DNA of 64,000 nt from JANJTB01 sp032027125 (GCA_032027125.1 JAVSMQ010000001.1:2668568-2732567); one strand, 5' to 3'; positions 1 through 10,261 are shown, numbered from the stretch's first letter. A program made the numbers and translations. The notes: generated by a model not told the origin, from the sequence alone.

Positions 1-280
1 CTCTATCACGGCGGGCAGCAGCAATCATTTTGTCACAATATATTACGAACTCTTTTTTGAAGTCCGGATGCTCGAGTTGTTCGCATAGAACAGGAGAAAT
101 ATCGAGAGTAACATTCGGCTTGATTCCCTTACCATTCAGGTCGTTAAATACATTGAGCAATGGTATATAGCACTCTGCAACCGCCTCATTCAGCCAGTCA
201 ACTCCATGAGGAGCAACCCCGTGATGCAAAACCCATGGCAGATGTGTATGCAAAATCAGAACATAATTACCTGAGTGCAT
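1..280 (-). CDS. GH57-family glycoside hydrolase / branching-enzyme-like protein, N-terminal part only
   Basis: This gene is cut by the left window edge; about 93 codons from the ATG at 280 are visible. The start is supported by an AGGAG ribosome-binding site about 8 bases upstream. The protein opens with a strand leading into HTHLPWVLHHG and later has LDISPVLCEQL, both typical of the N-terminal barrel of glycoside hydrolase family 57 (alpha-amylase or 1,4-alpha-glucan branching enzymes). The family is cytoplasmic and acts on glycogen-like alpha-glucans. The catalytic residues lie beyond the window, so branching enzyme and amylase cannot be separated. It follows DUF3467 in the same direction with only about 26 bases between them and may be co-transcribed. 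Confidence 0.75.
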   Translation of the reverse strand, partial: MHSGNYVLILHTHLPWVLHHGVAPHGVDWLNEAVAECYIPLLNVFNDLNGKGIKPNVTLDISPVLCEQLEHPDFKKEFVIYCDKMIAAARRDR

Positions 281-306
281 AAGAAAACTCCTGATATAAT
301 TTATAA

Positions 307-633
307 TTAATTAATTTTGGGATTTCCATTGCCAAAACCGGAATATGAATTCAGTCCGTTATGACCATCAATATTAATTTCTCCGAAAGTATTTTCGAAT
401 CTGGAAATATTTTCGTTTAATGCACGCAAAAGAAGTTTGGCATGTTGTGGAGTCATTACTATTCTTGCATGAACTTTTGCCTTTGGTACTCCGGGGAGCA
501 CTCTTGTAAAGTCAACAATAAATTCAGCAGGCGAATGAGAGATAATCGCTAAATTTGAATAAATTCCTTCAGCTTCTTTTTCGCCGAGTTCGATATTTAA
601 TTGCTGCTGTACCGGTTTGTTTTTGTCTGACAT
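307..633 (-). CDS. DUF3467 family protein
   Basis: A 108-residue soluble protein that matches the small DUF3467 family; the family signature seen here is the central stretch with VHARIVMTPQHAKLLLRAL. The function is unknown. In Bacteroidota and Chlorobiota genomes this gene is commonly found directly downstream of rpoC, as here, which supports both the call and the lineage. A strong intrinsic terminator (714-748) separates it from rpoC, so it may depend on read-through or on its own promoter in the roughly 80-base gap before the hairpin. There is no signal peptide or membrane segment. The C-terminal tail is rich in Gly, Asn and Ser and looks disordered. Confidence 0.8.
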   Translation of the reverse strand: MSDKNKPVQQQLNIELGEKEAEGIYSNLAIISHSPAEFIVDFTRVLPGVPKAKVHARIVMTPQHAKLLLRALNENISRFENTFGEINIDGHNGLNSYSGFGNGNPKIN

Positions 634-713
634 TTTTAATAACCTTTAGATATAATTAGTTTTATTATAGATGTATATTTCATATAATTAGTTTAAAATT
701 TTTATAATAAAAA

Positions 714-748
714 AATAAGCTGTTTCCTGATGAGAGAAACAGCTTATT
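714..748 (-). terminator. Intrinsic terminator after rpoC
   Basis: A perfect 13-bp inverted repeat (714-726 with 736-748, 9-base loop) begins 17 bases beyond the rpoC stop. On the minus strand it is followed by a run of T residues. This is a standard rho-independent terminator for the rpoBC transcript. Confidence 0.85.
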
Positions 749-765
749 TAATTTAAATAGAGGAA

Positions 766-3700
766 CTATACAGAAATATTCTGTGCTTCAAGTTCTTCCT
801 GAATTTCTTTGGATGCATGCACCAAAGTATCTTTTTCTTTGTCATACGTAGTTTTTCCGAAAATATTACCGACGTCCGAAGTCCAGGACATTTCCTGATA
901 TGCTCTTAATCCGGTACCGGCAGGAATTAACTGACCGATAATAATATTCTCTTTCAAACCCTGTAAATGGTCAACCTTTGCTGCAACAGAAGCTTCCGAG
1001 AGAACTCTTGTGGTTTCCTGGAAGGATGCTGCCGAAAGCCAGCTTTCTGTTGTAAGCGACGCTTGAGTTATACCAAGAAGAATCGGTTCTGATATAGCAG
1101 GCTGAGCAGGTTCGTATTCAGCAATTCGGAGGTCTTTTTTCTTAAGTTCATTATTGATTTCACGAACTTTACGTTTTTGAGTCAAATAACCTTCGCTGTA
1201 TTTTGAATCTCCCTTCTCAGTAATCACAACCATATTTTTGATTAACAGATTCTCTTCATTGAATTTTTTGCGGTCAACATTATCATTTTCAAGTAATGAT
1301 GAATCGCCTGATTCAACAATTCTAATCTTCTGAAGCATCTGACGAACTATGACTTCAATATGTTTGTCATTAATCTTAACACCCTGCATACGGTAAACTT
1401 CCTGAATTTCGTTTACAAGGTATTCCTGAACTGCATTTGCACCTTTAATTCTCAGGATGTCATGCGGATTAATCGAGCCTTCGGTAAGTCTGTCGCTTGT
1501 ACGTACAAAATCACCTTCCTGAACAAGTATATACCTGCCTGCAGGGACGCTGTACTCAATCTTGGTTTTACCATCCTGCGATGTTACAACTACCACTCTT
1601 TGACCGCGTTTCATCTTCTCAAAACTAATTGTACCGTCAATATCCGAAACAATAGCCGGACTTTGAGGTGAACGTGCTTCGAAAAGTTCGGTAACTCTTG
1701 GCAGACCGCCCGTGATATCACGTGTTCTTCCTAAGTCTCTCGGGATTTTTACAAGTGAAGTACCGACTCCTACCATATCATTATCGTCAACTCTTAGCTG
1801 TGCTCTTGACGGAATATTGTATGATTTCAGTACCATTCCGGCATCGTCAATGATTTCGATGTTAGGCAGTTTGGTTCTGTCTTTCGAATCAATTACAATC
1901 TTCGTAATGTGTCCTGTCTGCTCATCATTTACTTCACGATAAGTAATATTCTGAAGCAGGTCACGGTAACGAATCCTTCCTGAATGTTCAGTTAGGATAG
2001 TTGCATTATAAGGGTCCCATTCATAAAGAATATCACCTTTCTTGATGGCTTTTCCGTCATAAACTGAAAGAACAGCACCATAAGTAACGTCATATTTTGT
2101 CAATGTTCTGTTACTGTCAGGGTCAACAATCTGAATCGTCCCGCTTCGGCTGACTGCAATAGTTATAGTGCCTTCATCACCTTCATAGCTGATTGTACGT
2201 ATATTTTCAAAATTGACTACACCATCAAACTTCGCAACAACAGATGACTGAGATGCTACAAGAGCAGCAGTACCACCTGTGTGGAATGTACGGAGTGTAA
2301 GCTGTGTACCTGGCTCGCCGATTGACTGTGAAGCAATTGTTCCGACTGCTTCACCAATATCAACAAGCTGACCTGTTGCAAGATTTCTGCCGTAACATTT
2401 TGCACAAACGCCTTTTTTAGATTCGCAGGTCAGAACTGATCTTATTAATACTGATTCAATCGAAGTAGCTTCAATTTTAGCAGCAATTTCTTCATCAATC
2501 AATCCGCCGCCTTTTAATACAAGAGTATCGGTCATCGGATCAATGATATCACGCAGCGCAGTACGACCGACAATTCTCTCGTTCAAAGGCTCTTTTACTT
2601 CTTCGCCGTCTTTAAGGGCAGTTATCTCAACACCGCGAATTGTACCGCAATTAGGCTCGGAGATAATAACATCCTGAGCAACATCATGCAAACGACGTGT
2701 AAGATAACCTGCATCCGCTGTTTTAAGGGCGGTATCTGCAAGACCTTTACGTGCACCGTGTGTTGAAATAAAATATTCAAGGATTGAAAGACCTTCCTTA
2801 AAGTTTGAGATAATAGGATTTTCAATTAACTCACCTGTCGAACCCGAAAGTGACTTCTTAGGCTTAGCCATAAGACCACGCATACCTGCAAGCTGTCTAA
2901 TCTGTTCTTTTGAGCCTCTGGCTTTAGAGTCAAGCATCATCCAGAATGTATTGAATCCCTGTTTATCTTTCTGCATTTCAGAGTAAAGTTTGTCTGCTAC
3001 CACATTTGTGGCAGTTGACCAGGTATCAATAATCTTGTTGTATCTTTCACCGGCACTGATTACACCATTACGGTATGCTTCTTCAATTTTATCAACCTTG
3101 CCCTGTGCATTCAGGATGATATTACGTTTAAGGTCAGGTATAACAACGTCATGGATACTTACAGACAATCCACCCTTGGTCGCAAAAAAGAATCCTGTAT
3201 CTTTCAGGTCATCAAGAAATTCGACAGTCTTAGCCAATCCTGCGGTTCTGAAGCAGTTACCAATGATTTGACGAAGTCTGTTTTTGGTTAGAAGTTCGTT
3301 GATATAACCAAGTTCTTCAGGAACGATTTTGTTTAGAATCACTCTGCCGACAGTGGTATCAATAATTTGACCCTTAATACGCACTTTAATCTTTGAGTGT
3401 AATTCAACTTTCTGCTGGTCATAAGCAATGGTAACTTCATCAGGATTTGAGAAAGTTTTTCCTTCGCCAAGACAACCGGTTTTTTGTTTTGTAAGATAAT
3501 AGACACCCAAAACCATGTCCTGTGACGGAACTGTGATTGTATCACCGTTCTGGGTATGCATAATGTTATGAGGAGCAAGCATCAAAAGCATAGCTTCAAG
3601 CTGGGCTTCATAACTTATAGGCACGTGAACAGCCATCTGGTCACCGTCAAAGTCGGCATTAAAGGCTGTACAGACAAGCGGGTGAAGCTGAATTGCTTTA

Positions 3701-5055
3701 CCTTCGATAAGTCTCGGCTGGAAAGCCTGAATACCAAGTCTGTGAAGTGTGGGAGCACGGTTAAGCATAACCGGATGACCTTCAATAACTTTTTCAAGAA
3801 TATCCCAAACTTCGTTTGTTTTGCGTTCTACCATCTTTTTGGCACTTTTAACGGTCTTAACGTGCCCGCGTTCAATTAGTCTGCGGATGATAAATGGCTT
3901 AAACAGTTCGACAGCCATGTCTTTTGGAAGTCCGCACTCATGAATTCTAAGCTCGGGACCTACCACAATAACCGATCTGCCGGAATAATCCACACGTTTA
4001 CCAAGAAGGTTCTGACGGAATCTTCCGGTTTTGCCTTTCAAAGTATCAGCAAGTGATTTAAGTGCTCTTTGAGATTCACTTCTCACCGAACGGCGGCTGT
4101 TGTCGAAAAGTGCGTCAACAGCTTCCTGAAGCATTCTTTTTTCATTACGGAGAATTACTTCCGGTGCTTTAATATCTATAAGTCTTTTTAATCTGTTATT
4201 TCTGATAATAACACGTCTGTACAAGTCATTTAAATCGGAAGTAGCAAATCTTCCGCCTTCCAGCGGAACAAGAGGACGCAAATCCGGCGGAGTAACAGGT
4301 ACGACATCCAAAACCATCCAACTGGGTTCATTTGGAAAATTACCCTTTGTACTGTTTTTGAATGCATCAAGAACTCTTAATCTTTTTAACAGGTCAGTTT
4401 TCTTTTGCTGTGATGTTTCAACTTTCAGAATTTCTTTAAGAATGTGATACTGCTTTTCGGGATTAACTCTCTTGAGCATTTCCTTTATAGCTTCACCGCC
4501 TATCATGGCAATGAATTTATTCGGGTCTTCATCATCAAGCAATAATTCTTCTTTTGATAAAGATTCAATAACATCAAGATACTGTTCTTCAGTTAATAAG
4601 TCTTTTGAATGCAGTCCGGTTTTTCCCGGTTGAACAACTATATAAGATTCGTAATATACTATACGCTCTATATCTTTTGTGGGCATACCGATTATAGCAC
4701 TGATTTTGCTTGGCAGAGTTCTCAAAAACCAAATATGAACAACAGGAACTGCAAGCATGATGTGGCCCATTCTCTCACGGCGAACCGATTTTTGAGTTAC
4801 TTCGACACCGCATCTATCGCATACAATACCTTTGTATCTGATTCTCTTGTACTTGCCGCATGCGCATTCCCAGTCTCTGATTGGACCGAATATTTTCTCG
4901 CAGAACAAACCGTCTTTTTCAGGACGGAATGACCTGTAGTTTATCGTTTCAGGTTTGGTTACTTCACCGTGAGAACGATTGAGAATATCATCCGGCGAGG
5001 CGATTTTGATGGATATCTGCTTGAATCCTCTCCTCGGAATTGACATTGATTGCAT
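766..5055 (-). CDS. rpoC: DNA-directed RNA polymerase subunit beta'
   Basis: The 1429-residue beta' subunit of RNA polymerase. The catalytic Mg-binding motif NADFDGDQM is intact, with aspartates at 468, 470 and 472. The N-terminal zinc ribbon has Cys64, Cys66, Cys79 and Cys82. A second zinc site (LTCESKKGVCAKCYG) lies in the C-terminal half, followed by the trigger-loop region (GEPGTQLTLRTFHTGG). An AAGGAG ribosome-binding site sits 8 bases before the chosen ATG; a second Met three codons later is less well placed. It follows rpoB by about 100 bases in the classic beta operon order. Nothing is truncated. Confidence 0.98.
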   Translation of the reverse strand: MQSMSIPRRGFKQISIKIASPDDILNRSHGEVTKPETINYRSFRPEKDGLFCEKIFGPIRDWECACGKYKRIRYKGIVCDRCGVEVTQKSVRRERMGHIMLAVPVVHIWFLRTLPSKISAIIGMPTKDIERIVYYESYIVVQPGKTGLHSKDLLTEEQYLDVIESLSKEELLLDDEDPNKFIAMIGGEAIKEMLKRVNPEKQYHILKEILKVETSQQKKTDLLKRLRVLDAFKNSTKGNFPNEPSWMVLDVVPVTPPDLRPLVPLEGGRFATSDLNDLYRRVIIRNNRLKRLIDIKAPEVILRNEKRMLQEAVDALFDNSRRSVRSESQRALKSLADTLKGKTGRFRQNLLGKRVDYSGRSVIVVGPELRIHECGLPKDMAVELFKPFIIRRLIERGHVKTVKSAKKMVERKTNEVWDILEKVIEGHPVMLNRAPTLHRLGIQAFQPRLIEGKAIQLHPLVCTAFNADFDGDQMAVHVPISYEAQLEAMLLMLAPHNIMHTQNGDTITVPSQDMVLGVYYLTKQKTGCLGEGKTFSNPDEVTIAYDQQKVELHSKIKVRIKGQIIDTTVGRVILNKIVPEELGYINELLTKNRLRQIIGNCFRTAGLAKTVEFLDDLKDTGFFFATKGGLSVSIHDVVIPDLKRNIILNAQGKVDKIEEAYRNGVISAGERYNKIIDTWSTATNVVADKLYSEMQKDKQGFNTFWMMLDSKARGSKEQIRQLAGMRGLMAKPKKSLSGSTGELIENPIISNFKEGLSILEYFISTHGARKGLADTALKTADAGYLTRRLHDVAQDVIISEPNCGTIRGVEITALKDGEEVKEPLNERIVGRTALRDIIDPMTDTLVLKGGGLIDEEIAAKIEATSIESVLIRSVLTCESKKGVCAKCYGRNLATGQLVDIGEAVGTIASQSIGEPGTQLTLRTFHTGGTAALVASQSSVVAKFDGVVNFENIRTISYEGDEGTITIAVSRSGTIQIVDPDSNRTLTKYDVTYGAVLSVYDGKAIKKGDILYEWDPYNATILTEHSGRIRYRDLLQNITYREVNDEQTGHITKIVIDSKDRTKLPNIEIIDDAGMVLKSYNIPSRAQLRVDDNDMVGVGTSLVKIPRDLGRTRDITGGLPRVTELFEARSPQSPAIVSDIDGTISFEKMKRGQRVVVVTSQDGKTKIEYSVPAGRYILVQEGDFVRTSDRLTEGSINPHDILRIKGANAVQEYLVNEIQEVYRMQGVKINDKHIEVIVRQMLQKIRIVESGDSSLLENDNVDRKKFNEENLLIKNMVVITEKGDSKYSEGYLTQKRKVREINNELKKKDLRIAEYEPAQPAISEPILLGITQASLTTESWLSAASFQETTRVLSEASVAAKVDHLQGLKENIIIGQLIPAGTGLRAYQEMSWTSDVGNIFGKTTYDKEKDTLVHASKEIQEELEAQNISV

Positions 5056-5155
5056 GGAAACACTCCTTCTATCTGTGAGTTTTCAATTTATTATTTTCAT
5101 TTTTCATTGTAATAGCGGGAACGTTAAATAAACATTCCCGCCGGTAATCATTAAC

Positions 5156-8100
5156 TTATTCAATGTGAATATCAAGACATAAGCCCTGCAATTCTCTGAC
5201 CAAAACATTGAAAGATTCTGGGATATTCGGGTCGGGCATATTGTCGCCCTTCACTATAGCCTCGTACATCTTAGCTCTGCCCTGCACGTCATCGCTCTTC
5301 ATTGTTAACATTTCCTGCAAAGTATGAGCAGCACCATAAGCTTCCAATGCCCAAACCTCCATCTCGCCGAGTCTCTGACCGCCGAATTGAGCTTTACCGC
5401 CCAAAGGCTGCTGAGTAATCAGGCTGTATGGTCCGATTGAACGTGCGTGCAATTTATCGGCAACAAGGTGGGCAAGTTTAAGCATATAAATTATACCTAT
5501 CGTAACTTTCTCATCAAATCTGTCACCGGTTCTGCCGTCATAAAGTACAGACTTGCCGTCTCTCGGCAGACCTGCTCTTTCCAGATAATTACCTACCTGA
5601 TCCCAGGTAGCACCGTCAAAAATTGGAGTTGCAAAGTAAGTACCAAGTTTGGTACCTGCCCAGCCGAGGGCTGTTTCATACAACTGACCAAGATTCATAC
5701 GTGAAGGTACGCCTAACGGGTTGAGAACTATATCAACCGGTGTACCATCAGGCAGAAACGGCATATCTTCAGGATTAACAATCTTAGATACAATACCTTT
5801 GTTACCGTGACGACCAGCCATTTTATCGCCTACCTGCAATTTACGTTTTTTAGCAACATAAACTTTTGACATTTGTAGAATACCCGGTTGAAGCTCGTCC
5901 CCTGCAGCAAGTTTGTTCTTCTCTGCACGATAGTTGCCTTTTTCGTCCACTCTTTTGGCATTATAATTTGTCACTAAATCAACAAATTTTGAATTCTTTA
6001 TATCATCAGCAAAAATTGGCTGCTCAATATCAAGCATTTCAGGTTTTAAGATGCCTTCATCAAATTTTGTAAACACATCTTTAAGAACAACTTTGCTTCC
6101 TGCACGGAATACAGAGACACCGTTCTGCAGACGAAGACCAAGAATTTTCTCACCGTCGAGCATTCCTGCAATTCTTGTTACGCAATCCAAATCAAGTTTT
6201 TTAAGTGTATCTTTTTCAAGTTTAGTTATCTGGTCCTGACGTTTTTTCTCAACTGCTCTCGTATCTTTATCCATAGTCAGTAATCTGCGTGTGAATAATT
6301 TTGTATTGATAACAACACCTTTCAATCCGGGAGTTGCTTTCAAAGATACGTCTTTTACATCACCGGCTTTATCACCGAAAATGGCTCTGAGGAGTTTTTC
6401 TTCAGGAGTAGGGTCAGTTTCGCCTTTTGGCGTAATTTTACCTATTAATATATCGCCTTCGTTTATTTTTGCACCTATTCTGACGATACCTGTTTCGTCA
6501 AGGTCTTTTGTTGCTTCTTCACTTACGTTCGGAATTTCACGTGTAAATTCTTCTTCACCTCGTTTTGTATCGCGTACCTGCAGAGTAAATTCTTCAATAT
6601 GAATCGAAGTAAAAATATCTTCGGCAACCATACGGCGTGAAATTATTATCGCATCCTCAAAGTTGTATCCGCGCCAAGGCATAAATGCAACCAAAACGTT
6701 CTGACCTAATGCCAACTCGCCTTTATTGGTTGAAGCACCGTCTGCAATCGGCTGACCTTTTACAACTTTCTGACCTTTAGCAACTATCGGACGCTGATTG
6801 ATACAAGTATCCTGATTTGTTCTGAAGAACTTCATTAATTTATATGTAACTACATCTTTATAATCGAAAGACACAAGTTTTTCTTCTTCTGTACGAACAT
6901 CATCATAACGAACTCTGATGAGGTCGGAACGTACATATTCGACAACACCGTTTCTTTCGGCAAGTATTAATGTACGTGAATCTTTTGCAACCTTAGCTTC
7001 CATTCCGGTTCCGACAATAGGAGCATGCGGACGTAATAACGGTACCGCCTGACGCTGCATATTCGAACCCATGAGTGCACGGTTGGCATCATCATGCTCG
7101 AGGAAAGGGATCAATGATGAGGCAGGACTTGTAATCTGGTCAGTTGATATATCTATATAATCAACCTGTTCAGCATCAACAAGCACGAAATCACCTGAGC
7201 GTCTTGCGCGTAATTTCTCACCGACCAAAGTTCCGTCTTCGTCAGTAGGGGTAGATGCAGGGACAACAATCAAGCCGTCTTCTTTATCTGCCGGTAAAAA
7301 CTCAATCGTGTCGGTTACTTTACCATTGACAACCTTACGGTAAGGTGTCTCGATAAAACCAAGATAATTGATTCTCGCGTGCATTGCAAGAGAAGAAATC
7401 AAACCGATATTCGGTCCTTCAGGTGTTTCAATCGGACATAATCTACCGTAGTGGGTATAGTGAACGTCACGTACTTCAAAGCCTGCTCTCTCGCGGGTCA
7501 AACCGCCAGGTCCTAATGCGGAAGTTCTGCGTTTGTGAGTAAGTTCGGAAAGCGGATTAGTCTGATCCATAAACTGTGAAAGCTGATTTGTTCCAAAGAA
7601 CTGATTAACAACCGAACTTATTGTACGGGCATTAACAAGTTCCGAAGGAGTTAAATTTTCACCGTCATGAATACTTAATCTTTCTCTGATAGTACGAGCC
7701 ATTCTCGATAATCCGACATTAAACTGGGCATTAAGCTGTTCACCGACGGTTCTAACGCGGCGGTTACCAAGATGGTCAATGTCGTCACCGCTTATTTTTT
7801 CATCATGTAAATGAATCAAATGCTTTATAATAGAAACAAAATCTTCAGTTGTTAAAGTAGTGTCTTCAATTGGAATTTTCAGACCTAACTTTTCATTAAT
7901 CCTGAATCTGCCTACAACTCCAAGGTCATATCTTTTTGGATTGAAAAACAGTTTGTCGAGTAAACCTTCGGCTGTTTCGATATCCGGCGGTTCGCTTGAA
8001 CGTAACTGACGATAAATGACTTCGAGAGCATCCTCACGGTTGCGGGCTGTATCCTTAGATAAAGTTCTTGCAATTACCGGTTCTTCAGTAGGGTCGTAGG

Positions 8101-9055
8101 ATTTAAATACACGTAACGGCAGAATCTCGGTAGCTTTTATTTGAACTATCAATTCTTCTGTAATAACCATGTCACGAGTAGAAATAATTTCACCTGTATT
8201 CATGTCAACCACGTCTGATGCAATTCTTCTGCCAAGGAAACTATCGTTTACATTAGTAGGGTCAACATCTTCTGCCAAATCAAAAAGCTGAAGAATATCT
8301 TCATCTGAAGAAAAACCTATAGCACGGAGAAGGGTTGTAACAGGGAATTTTTTCTTTCTGTCAATATAAGCATACATGACATCATGAATATCTGTTGTAA
8401 ACTCAATCCATGAGCCGCGGAAAGGAATAATTCTTGCAGTATAAATTCTTGTACCGTTAGGGTGGATGGCATCATCAAAAAACACACCCGGGGAACGGTG
8501 AATCTGGCTTACAATAACACGCTCAGCACCATTAATAATAAAAGTGCCGCGTGGCGTCATAGCCGGAATATTGCCTAAATAAACTTCTTGCTCTACAGAC
8601 TCGATATAATCTTCAGAGCCTTTCTCAGCTTTACTCGAAAGTCTGAGTTTTGCTTTCAAAGGTTTTGCAAAAGTAAGTTCGCGTTCACGACATTCTTCTT
8701 CACTGTATTTCGGTTTTTCTATCGTGTATTCAACAAAATCAAGTTGGAATATTGAAGAAGCATCTTCAATTGGGAAATTAATATTAAAAGCGGCTTGCAA
8801 GCCAACATTCAGTCTCTTGGAAGAAGGTGTTTCCTCCTGAAGAAATTCCTTGTAGGAATCTAACTGAATGCTCAACAAGTCCGGGTAGTCAGATTGGACT
8901 TTAGAACGGGAGAAATTTATTCTCCTGCGTAACCTGACAATACCATCATCGCTTTCAAGAAGTTTCAGCTCACCGCTGTCGTGGTCTTTGTAGTTCTCCA
9001 ACAGAGCGCTGGTGCTTACATCTCCAATCACTTCAAAATTATCATCGGTTTCCAT
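5156..9055 (-). CDS. rpoB: DNA-directed RNA polymerase subunit beta
   Basis: The beta subunit of RNA polymerase, 1299 residues from the ATG at 9055. That start is preferred over an in-frame ATG 60 bases upstream because it has a near-perfect AGGAGGTG ribosome-binding site 4 bases away and gives the expected N terminus. The rifampicin-pocket region is close to the E. coli sequence (QLSQFMDQTNPLSELTHKRR then SALGPGG, near residue 485), with the His and Ser positions where resistance mutations usually arise unmutated. The C-terminal GEMEVWALEAYGAAHTLQE block that contacts beta' is present. It is separated from rplL by a roughly 245-base leader carrying hairpins that may attenuate transcription. 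Confidence 0.98.
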   Translation of the reverse strand: METDDNFEVIGDVSTSALLENYKDHDSGELKLLESDDGIVRLRRRINFSRSKVQSDYPDLLSIQLDSYKEFLQEETPSSKRLNVGLQAAFNINFPIEDASSIFQLDFVEYTIEKPKYSEEECRERELTFAKPLKAKLRLSSKAEKGSEDYIESVEQEVYLGNIPAMTPRGTFIINGAERVIVSQIHRSPGVFFDDAIHPNGTRIYTARIIPFRGSWIEFTTDIHDVMYAYIDRKKKFPVTTLLRAIGFSSDEDILQLFDLAEDVDPTNVNDSFLGRRIASDVVDMNTGEIISTRDMVITEELIVQIKATEILPLRVFKSYDPTEEPVIARTLSKDTARNREDALEVIYRQLRSSEPPDIETAEGLLDKLFFNPKRYDLGVVGRFRINEKLGLKIPIEDTTLTTEDFVSIIKHLIHLHDEKISGDDIDHLGNRRVRTVGEQLNAQFNVGLSRMARTIRERLSIHDGENLTPSELVNARTISSVVNQFFGTNQLSQFMDQTNPLSELTHKRRTSALGPGGLTRERAGFEVRDVHYTHYGRLCPIETPEGPNIGLISSLAMHARINYLGFIETPYRKVVNGKVTDTIEFLPADKEDGLIVVPASTPTDEDGTLVGEKLRARRSGDFVLVDAEQVDYIDISTDQITSPASSLIPFLEHDDANRALMGSNMQRQAVPLLRPHAPIVGTGMEAKVAKDSRTLILAERNGVVEYVRSDLIRVRYDDVRTEEEKLVSFDYKDVVTYKLMKFFRTNQDTCINQRPIVAKGQKVVKGQPIADGASTNKGELALGQNVLVAFMPWRGYNFEDAIIISRRMVAEDIFTSIHIEEFTLQVRDTKRGEEEFTREIPNVSEEATKDLDETGIVRIGAKINEGDILIGKITPKGETDPTPEEKLLRAIFGDKAGDVKDVSLKATPGLKGVVINTKLFTRRLLTMDKDTRAVEKKRQDQITKLEKDTLKKLDLDCVTRIAGMLDGEKILGLRLQNGVSVFRAGSKVVLKDVFTKFDEGILKPEMLDIEQPIFADDIKNSKFVDLVTNYNAKRVDEKGNYRAEKNKLAAGDELQPGILQMSKVYVAKKRKLQVGDKMAGRHGNKGIVSKIVNPEDMPFLPDGTPVDIVLNPLGVPSRMNLGQLYETALGWAGTKLGTYFATPIFDGATWDQVGNYLERAGLPRDGKSVLYDGRTGDRFDEKVTIGIIYMLKLAHLVADKLHARSIGPYSLITQQPLGGKAQFGGQRLGEMEVWALEAYGAAHTLQEMLTMKSDDVQGRAKMYEAIVKGDNMPDPNIPESFNVLVRELQGLCLDIHIE

Positions 9056-9094
9056 TGAGCACCTCCTGTAATTGCATGGAATATAAAAATAGGA

Positions 9095-9135
9095 TTTTAT
9101 GACTTGTCTTTTCACTTGAAAGAAAAGTCATAAAA
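9095..9135 (-). promoter_or_regulatory. Hairpin in the rpoB leader
   Basis: An inverted repeat with 11-bp perfect outer arms (9095-9105 with 9125-9135) and a partly pairing interior lies about 40 bases before the rpoB start. It is not followed by a T run on the minus strand. It is more likely an RNA processing site or translational control element than a terminator. The role is inferred from structure only. Confidence 0.45.
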
Positions 9136-9252
9136 CCCCATATATTATTTTTTTTATTCATCTATAAATTTTGTAACTTAGCACATATTGCAACAAACAC
9201 TTTCGGGATAACTAAGTAACTATTTACTTATATTATTTCAAAAACAACAAAA

Positions 9253-9295
9253 GGGGCTGGCGGAAAAATCCGCCTTCCCCAATTGTAAAATTGGG
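9253..9295 (-). terminator. Tandem hairpins between rplL and rpoB (partial terminator/attenuator)
   Basis: Just after the rplL stop, minus-strand RNA can form two overlapping hairpins. One is an AT-rich stem (9278-9295, AATTGGG-type arms). The other is a GC-rich stem (9253-9280: GGGG, two bases, then GGCGGA/TCCGCC closing on CCCC), which is followed by a T-rich tract. This has the form of an intrinsic terminator inside the operon. In E. coli an attenuator at the same place lowers rpoBC relative to ribosomal protein L12, and the same role is inferred here. Confidence 0.7.
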
Positions 9296-9301
9296 CTTTA
9301 G

Positions 9302-9685
9302 TTACTTAAGAGTAACTTTAGCTCCGGCTTCCTCAAGTTTTTTCTTGATTTCGGCTGCTTCATCTTTGCTTGCAGCTTCTTTCACAACTTTTGGAGCAGC
9401 TTCAACAAGGTCTTTAGCTTCTTTCAAGCCGATACCTGTAATTTCGCGTACAACTTTAATAACATTAAGTTTGTTAGCACCGAAATCTGTCAATTCAACA
9501 TCAAATTCAGTCTGCTCTTCAACAACAGCGGCAGCTTCTGCAGCAACCGGCATCATTCCGCCCATCATCATAGGAGCGGCAGCGGTTACACCAAATTTTT
9601 CTTCAAGGGCTTTCTTCAGTTCTGAAGCTTCGACAAGTGTTAAAGAAGAGATTTCTTCAACTAATTTTTCTACTTTTTCTGACAT
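9302..9685 (-). CDS. rplL: 50S ribosomal protein L7/L12
   Basis: The 127-residue stalk protein of the large ribosomal subunit, which recruits translation GTPases. It has the N-terminal dimerisation helix pair, an Ala/Met-rich flexible hinge around residues 36-55, and the C-terminal globular domain ending in KKKLEEAGAKVTLK. The length is normal for the family. It lies 44 bases downstream of rplJ, in standard order. Confidence 0.97.
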   Translation of the reverse strand: MSEKVEKLVEEISSLTLVEASELKKALEEKFGVTAAAPMMMGGMMPVAAEAAAVVEEQTEFDVELTDFGANKLNVIKVVREITGIGLKEAKDLVEAAPKVVKEAASKDEAAEIKKKLEEAGAKVTLK

Positions 9686-9729
9686 TTTATATCTCTCAAT
9701 ATATTTAATTTACAAAATAATAAAGTTAA

Positions 9730-10260
9730 TCAAGCCGCTTCATTCTGTTTTTTTGCGACTTCTTCTACTAATGAAGCAACATCACGCATCACTGCATTGA
9801 GTACTCCGACGATACCGGATGCCGGTGAGTTAAGACTGCCGAGTATTCCAGCAATCAATTCTCCTCTTGTTGGCAGAGCCGCTATGGCTTTTAGTTCGGA
9901 ACCGGCATAATACTGACCTTCTACAAATGCAGCTTTTAAGCGTGGTTTTTCACCTTTCTCGAAGAATTCCTTTATGACTTTTGCTGGCTGGGTAGGGTCA
10001 TCATTACTGATTACCAAACCTGTCTGACCTTTAAAATCCGAATCCGGAAGAGTATATTTGCCTAATTGCTGGGTTGCTCTTTCAATAAGAGTGTTTTTAG
10101 CAACACGGTAAATAAGTTTCTTTTCATTTACGGCTTTACGGAATTTATAAGTATTTGCAACCGTCATAGAAGTAAAATCAACAAGATAAACGCCGGTGGC
10201 ATTTTGCAGCAGTTCTACTAATTCCTGAACAATCTGTTGTTTTCTTTCTCTTGTTATCAT
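9730..10260 (-). CDS. rplJ: 50S ribosomal protein L10
   Basis: Stalk base protein L10, which anchors L7/L12 dimers. The start chosen is the ATG at 10260, giving MITRERKQQIVQEL, the usual N terminus of the family at about 176 residues. An upstream in-frame ATG at 10299 would add 13 unconserved residues and would sit inside the structured leader. No strong Shine-Dalgarno is visible. The C-terminal helix that binds L12 is present and the protein ends KKQNEAA. Confidence 0.95.
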   Translation of the reverse strand: MITRERKQQIVQELVELLQNATGVYLVDFTSMTVANTYKFRKAVNEKKLIYRVAKNTLIERATQQLGKYTLPDSDFKGQTGLVISNDDPTQPAKVIKEFFEKGEKPRLKAAFVEGQYYAGSELKAIAALPTRGELIAGILGSLNSPASGIVGVLNAVMRDVASLVEEVAKKQNEAA

Positions 10261-10261
10261 A

